Shown here one piece after another: positions 58,692 through 64,000 of a stretch of 64,000 nucleotides of DNA; position 1 is the first letter of the stretch, and every line of letters starts with the position of its first letter. The stretch comes from Patagioenas fasciata (Eukaryota; Chordata; Aves; Columbiformes; Columbidae). The notes beneath the pieces are model-generated. The model was given only the letters and a program-made list of their open reading frames with translations, was not told the origin of the DNA and did not search any database. The DNA is taken from positions 121,056,001 to 121,120,000 of the forward strand of contig NC_092520.1 of NCBI RefSeq assembly GCF_037038585.1, read 5' to 3'. The position numbers were made by a program, and so were the translations under genes.

Positions 58692-61600
58692 GTATGTAGT
58701 CTTGAGTAAATCATATGAACTAGCCATGTTTCATCTTTTTGATAGCTGCTTTTTGAAACTCATTTTGAAAATGAGCAAGTATCAAACTTAAGTCCAAAAC
58801 ACTTTTGAACCGTCTAGAGTTATTTTCAACAGTGTGCTTTTGGTGTGTCCTGAGGTTCTGGTGCAGTGCTTGATTTACAATTCCCAACTCCTATCTAGAC
58901 TAGAAAAGACAATAATGTGAAAGTTGTGTGGTTGTGATAGTATTATTTGAGAGTTATGAAGGTGTATTTACTTTTTCCCTCACCTACCTAAGTGATTTGG
59001 AGTTTTTTGTTTGATTGTTTGGGTTTTTTTTTCCTTCTTCCACTGCTTGGTCCCTAATGTAAGTCAAGATTAAATTATTACAGATTTTATGATGAAAAAG
59101 TATAAGGATAAGATCCTTCAAAATGATCTAAGCTGGTGACAGAGAAGTTTGCAGTTAAAAACAAACACAGGAAAAAAACAACCAACCAAAACTCAACCTA
59201 CCAATGAAGCAAACGAAAAAGTCCCAGGTTCCTCATTAAATAGTTTTTATAGATGTCGTGTACTGAACACATTCTCATGCTAAATATCTACATAGGCTTA
59301 TTTTTGGACATAGAGAGTAATGTGGTGAAAGTTTTCCATATAGTGGTTCCAGTCTCAATTATTGCAGGTTTTGCCTTAGAATATTTATTTAATTTGCATG
59401 GAGATACCAGATATCGGTATTAATATGAATGAAAAAAATCACTAGGCTTACTTTCTTTTATTTTACGTACTCTATTAGAATGTTTTGTTTGACAAGAGTG
59501 GTTTAATTAAAGTGACATACAGGTGTTGGCCTAGTTTTTAAGATAAAAATGGTGTAGTCACATTCACTTATCTACATTTTAGGTGTTCTTTGGTTGGTAG
59601 TTTTGTTTGTTTGTTTTATTTGATTGGAGGGGGTTTACACCCAGGATATTTTTGTTACTGTTTTGTTTAACAGATTAAAATAATCTTACAATTCTGGAAT
59701 TATTTATTTATTTAAGCACTCCATTAATCACTGTAGTTCTCAGGACTAGAAAGTAATGGTGCTGCTGTGAACCACCTGAATAATTCATATAAAGATGGAA
59801 AAATAAAATTGGTTGATAATATTTCCAACTTTGTTGCAGGATGTAACAGACAGGAAAATAAGTTTAAATATTATGGTGGGACAAATTTAAGTAATTCTGG
59901 ATGTTGCACCATAAACTTCGTAGTGCTTTGGATTGCATTTGCCTGCTGCTACACTGGTGAGAGTCAAAATTTCTAATAAGTCATATATATGTTTTATATT
60001 ACAGTTGTGGCTCTTAAGCCAGAAATACCTACATAAATGAAACCAGTTGCATTTAATCAGAATGATACAGCATGTTTTCTCTAGCTTACAGGCTTTTTTC
60101 CCCTGTAGATTTTAATGTGGTGACCTCTTGTGACTGTTTACTGCAACTAAAAAATTAAAGCAAATACATGTTCTAAAAAACAGTTTTACATCTTGTGAAC
60201 ACCAGTTACTAAAGTTTTAAACCTACTGTAAAGTCACTGAATGTTTCTGTTTCAGTCTTTCTGTGAGTTTTCACAAATGTTTGTTGATTGGAGGTCATCC
60301 ATCATTACAAAACAAATACGATGTAGTAGTAATTCAGTATTGTCTAATGATATATCACCTTCAGGTATGTTTTTTTAAATATAAAACATAACCAATTCAG
60401 TGCATAAAGTGATTAATAATAATTGAAGTGTCTAAGCCATCTCTATTCTTGGTTTATTTTCCTCCCTCCCCCTTAAAGAATTTCATGTCTTTGCAGTGGA
60501 AGTAAGCTTTTTTCTTGTTGGAAGGAGTTGCTTTCCCAGTAAGGCAAATCAAATGCTGATTCTTACATAATTTAATCATTAGGGATTCCTGCCACCTCCC
60601 TCCAGCTAACAGTATATCCTCTGTTTTTTGTACTGTTTTTTTTTGTGCTTATGTGAACTACATACTATCGGTAGAACACTCCTAATGCCTTATGAAACCC
60701 CTGCACACAATCACATTTTAGGACTTTCATTGTAAAAAAGAAAAAGTATTGGAAAAAATTGTTTTGACCAGACTGACTGAGAACAGTTATTTATTGAAAG
60801 AGCATTAAGTCTTAATATTTAAGTAAAACATCCTTACATCTAGTAAAAATAAACTGGCAATGGAAATTTCATTATTTCATGCTAGTGGGTAACAGTAGCA
60901 AAGTAGAGACTGTATTTTTTGGGTGAACCTACAATATATGGATTAGAAAGTGCTAAAAGCTTTGCCCTCTATCTTAACGGAAGTGAGTATTTTATCATTT
61001 GGTATACATGTTTAGTTGAAAGGTTTATATCTGAATAAATTTATGTTACTTCTGACCATAGATTAGATTACGATAATGAGAGGATTTCCTAATTCTGTCT
61101 ATTCTTCACATGAATCAGTCCCCTTAAGGAGTCAACAACTTTTTGAACTCTTCAAATAGTTTATTTACATCCTGAACATAGAGTAGGAATTGTACTGAAA
61201 TAAATTGTCCATTGCTCAATGCGATATAGAGTTGTTTTTTTTTTTCTTCATTAGCAGGCATTTGCAGGTGTCTATATAAATGATCGGCACTTCACAGAGT
61301 CATAGATTTGTTTGGTTGGAATGGTGCTCAGGAGATTACCTAGTACTTTCTTCAGGTAGCGTTGTGTGTAGATAGACTAACCTTGGCAGATGCTTGCTCT
61401 CCTGTTCTTAAAGCCTCTAAAGAAATAACTTTTACAAGTTTCCTTGAGTACCTATTTGTTTTATGCCTAAGCTGATTTTGCTGCCTCTTTTTTCTCCAAT
61501 AAACAGTCAGTTGGTTTCTCATTAGTTTATTGGGGTTTTTTTCTCTCTTTATCATGATAATTTTGTACTAAATGACACCTATAGCTTCTTCATGCAAATT

Positions 61601-63019
61601 TTTGAAAACACCGTGTAACTTTCTTTACTGGACTTTTTTGTCTACACAGTACTTAAAGCATAGCATTTAATTGGAACATTAGTACGCTGAGGCTTTGGGA
61701 AAGGACTGAGTAGTTGCTACTTGCTTCTCTGTGTAATAACACTTATTCTGGTAATTCTGAAATGAGTTGCAGATTTTTGACAGCATTTTGTTTGGTCAGG
61801 TAGTTTGTGTTTCACTATGCTCTCTGGACACATTCTTTTCTTTAGTGTGCTGCAGCCTAATCAGTTATTCCCAGTTTTAAATTTGCGCTCTCCTTCAGCT
61901 GAACTTCCCCTTCTCTGTGTGCCCTGATTATTTGAACCCTTGTCCAGACCTGACAGATGCTTCAAGCTCTTGACAGTGATGTCATCTGCAAATATTAGGA
62001 GTCCTGAAATAAACTACAACTGTTGCTTTTAATAAATTATCCTTTCATGTTAAGCCAACATACTGTCTCACTTTTGGAGGACTTTATTTAAAAAGAGAAT
62101 AGTAAAGTAAAATTTATTTTTCGGAGCAATGTTTACGTTTGCTTTTAGTTCATAAAAGACTGTTTCCTACATCATCTTATTTATTTTGAGAGCTTTTGCC
62201 TTGTGTATCTGATTTTTTTTTCCTGCACAGCGTAGTCGGGTCCACTATATTCCAGAGTGAACTATTCAGACTAAGTGTTTGGAAGGTACTTCTATTTATG
62301 TAATAGTATTTTTGAAGTAGCATATTTCTACAGCAAAAAGGAAAATGGTAAGGCTCTTCAGTCAGATTCTCGTAATATGAATCACTACATTTACCCTTGC
62401 TGCAATATGCTTTTCTAGAGGTGAAGTCTTAAAAATTGTTTTACTCATATTTACTGGTTTTCAGAATAGCTATAATCGGGTAAAAAGAGAACCTGTGTTG
62501 TTATATTTACTTAATACATGTTTTCTGTCTTTGTTCACAAACTGCTGTAAACTGCTAGTCACAAAAGCTGGTGATGAGAATCACAATGGTCTAAATGTTG
62601 AATAGACAGAAGCTTAACATGACTTGCGGTGACTTCGTTGTGAGGATGCTACGGAACTCAGTTACATGCATGGGATGAGCAACACTCATTTCCTGCTGGA
62701 GAGATTTTAGTATTTTCTGCATGATCTGTACTTCATTCCAAATGGCATGTTAGAGAAGCATCTCAACAGAAGTGGCAACCATTCAGTTCTGGTATATCAG
62801 CAACAGAGTTTTGGGGGTGGAAAGTTTAAATGAGTTTTTTTATTACCTCAAATTTTCATATTGTATGTTGACTTTTAAAAAGGTTTTGATGTCATCTCCG
62901 TTGATACCTATATAGCCAAACTGTTAAGATGCAGACCGCATAAGTGGATCATTGACCTTGATGGGTGTATTCTGTAGTACATAGCTTAGCTGGCAGTTAC
63001 CTGTGCTGGAGCTTGCTAC
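58692..63019 (+). other. TMEM131: TMEM131 intron 2 (start), mostly unique sequence
   Basis: Donor GTATGTAG. No exon found up to the window edge. A ~50-bp minus-strand CR1 3'-end scrap lies at 61294-61345 (AGAGTCATAGATTTGTTTGG ... GGAGATTACCTAGT), and a weak CR1-like block near 61940-62005 (GTGATGTCATCTGCAAAT). Otherwise AT-rich and unremarkable. Confidence 0.7.
61294..61345 (-). mobile_element. Short CR1 3'-end scrap
   Basis: About 50 bp matching the inverted CR1 terminus (CATAGATTTGTTTGGTTGGA, then CTCAGGAGATTACCTAGT). Very short, so either heavily truncated or mostly decayed. Confidence 0.6.
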
Positions 63020-64000
63020 TGAGGACAATACTGCTTGATGTCTTCATTAGTGACTGGAAAGTTACCTAGCAGAGAAGAACCTGGGAGTGTTGGAAAGGGA
63101 CCTTGGGGTGTTGATTGAAAGCCGGCTGAACATGAGCCAGCAGTGTGCCCAGGTGGCCAAGAAGGCCAACAGCATCCTGGCTTGTATCAGAAACTGTGTG
63201 GTCAGCAGGGCTAGAGAAGTGATCAGTCCCTCTGTACTTGGTGCTGATGAGGCCCACCTCAAATCCTGTGTTCAGTTTTGGGCCCCTCACAACAAGAAAG
63301 GCATTGAGGTGCTGGAGCAAGTTCAGAGAAGGGCAATGAAGCTGGTGAGAGGTCTGGAGCACAAGTCTGATGAGGAGCGGCTGAGGAACTGGGGCTGTTC
63401 AGCCTGGAGAAAAGGAGGCTGAGGGGAGACCTTACTGCTGTTCAGCCTGGAGAAAAGGAGGCTGAGGGGAGACCTTATTGCTGTCTACAACTGCCTGAAG
63501 GGAGGTTGTAGCATGGAGGGTGTTGGTCTCTTCTACTGAGTAGCAAGTGATAGGACAAGAGGAAATGGCCTCAGGTTGCACCAGGGGAGGTTTAGATTGG
63601 ATATGAGGAACAATTGCTTCCCAGAAAGGGTTGTCAGGCACTGGAACAGGCTGCCCAGGGAAGTGGTGGAGTCATCATCCTTGGAGGGGTTTAAAAGTTC
63701 TGTATATAGATGATGTTCTTAAGGACATTGTTTAGAGGTAGACTTGGCAGTACTAGTTAAAACAGTTGAACTCAATGATCTTAAAGGTCTTTATCAACCC
63801 AAATGATTCTATGGTTAGCACCCTGGCTGGTGTTACAGAGATTACTCTTACTGAGTTTGTGGATGCTACCAAATTGAGCAAAACAATTGGTATACTGGAA
63901 GGCAGGGCTGGTATTCAGAGGGACATGGTAGGCAAACTGGAGCCTCATGACATTCAGCCATAAGGCAAATGGGAGTCCTGCACCTGTGAGGGAATAACCC
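63020..64000 (+). mobile_element. Younger CR1 inserted into an older CR1 (runs off window)
   Basis: The inner, better-preserved CR1 spans about 63066-63816. Translation at 63087-63200 reads [20 protein letters not shown] and continues through ORF2 to a 3' end CCCAAATGATTCTATGG at about 63799-63815. It holds a 43-bp tandem duplication (63395-63480). The outer, older CR1 is seen as GATGTCTTCATTAGTGACTG (63036-63055) on the left, and on the right from about 63830 (CTTACTGAGTTTGTGGATGC, then CAGAGGGACATGGTAGGC and GTCCTGCACCTGTGAGGG) to the window end. The right part continues the ORF2 order left off at 63060. Confidence 0.88.
63395..63480 (+). repeat. 43-bp tandem duplication inside CR1
   Basis: Two nearly identical 43-bp units (63395-63437 and 63438-63480), each starting CTGTTCAGCCTGGAGAAAAG and ending CTTACTG or CTTATTG. 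Intact CR1 has one copy. It breaks the ORF2 frame of the inner element. Confidence 0.92.

Noticed and set aside
59767-63019. TMEM131 exon 3
   Set aside because: No segment encoding the start of the PapD-like region with flanking AG/GT was found; exon 3 is probably beyond 64000.

Overview
This window is nuclear DNA from a bird. The evidence is a set of CR1 LINE fragments with the avian 3' end (the repeated ATTCTRTGR-type octamer), solo LTRs of avian endogenous-retrovirus type, and a large-intron vertebrate gene with a CpG-island promoter. I cannot name the species from sequence alone. The bulk is AT-rich intergenic and intronic sequence with no bacterial-style coding; most long open frames are chance frames, or frames in GC-rich or CR1 DNA.

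Bases 1-37,240 are intergenic, and I recognise no protein-coding exon there. They hold CR1 fragments at 82-800 (-), 9468-10203 (+), 23963-24822 (-) and 25608-25924 (+, one CR1 tail inserted into another). A composite at 32516-33177 (+) is a CR1 split by a 330-bp solo LTR with a 6-bp target duplication AGAGGG. There is also a possible ancient CR1/L3-like remnant (34085-34495), a MIR-like SINE remnant (13596-13735), and a 977-bp solo LTR at 5142-6118 (-) with a 5-bp target duplication GGGGT.

Bases 37,245-38,490 are a CpG island with GC boxes and a YY1-type motif. It is the promoter of a plus-strand gene that I identify as TMEM131. Coding exon 1 (37992-38184) carries the signal peptide and an unusual in-frame 9-bp repeat encoding (Gly-Cys-Pro)x6. 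Coding exon 2 (58630-58691) follows after a 20.4-kb phase-1 intron. The spliced junction reads ...AEKE-AFIKSDGIIEMLRFDEG..., matching the conserved N-terminus of TMEM131. Exon 3 and the rest lie beyond base 64,000. Intron 1 contains an antisense 545-bp ERVL-type solo LTR (39815-40359, 5-bp duplication GGAAG) and a degenerate CR1 (46345-47765) interrupted by about 560 bp of unexplained DNA. Intron 2 ends the window with a young CR1 inserted in an older one (63020-64000).

The most interesting structure is inside the 977-bp solo LTR. Nine short perfect or near-perfect hairpins recur about every 30 nt between 5435 and 5694. They fall into two stem classes that differ by compensatory base-pair changes, arranged in the order A b B A A A B b A. 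They lie between the TATA box and the poly(A) signal of the LTR, so they would be in the R region of its transcripts. The one non-Watson-Crick pair is a G-U wobble in the LTR sense RNA. I do not recognise this array from any described avian LTR.
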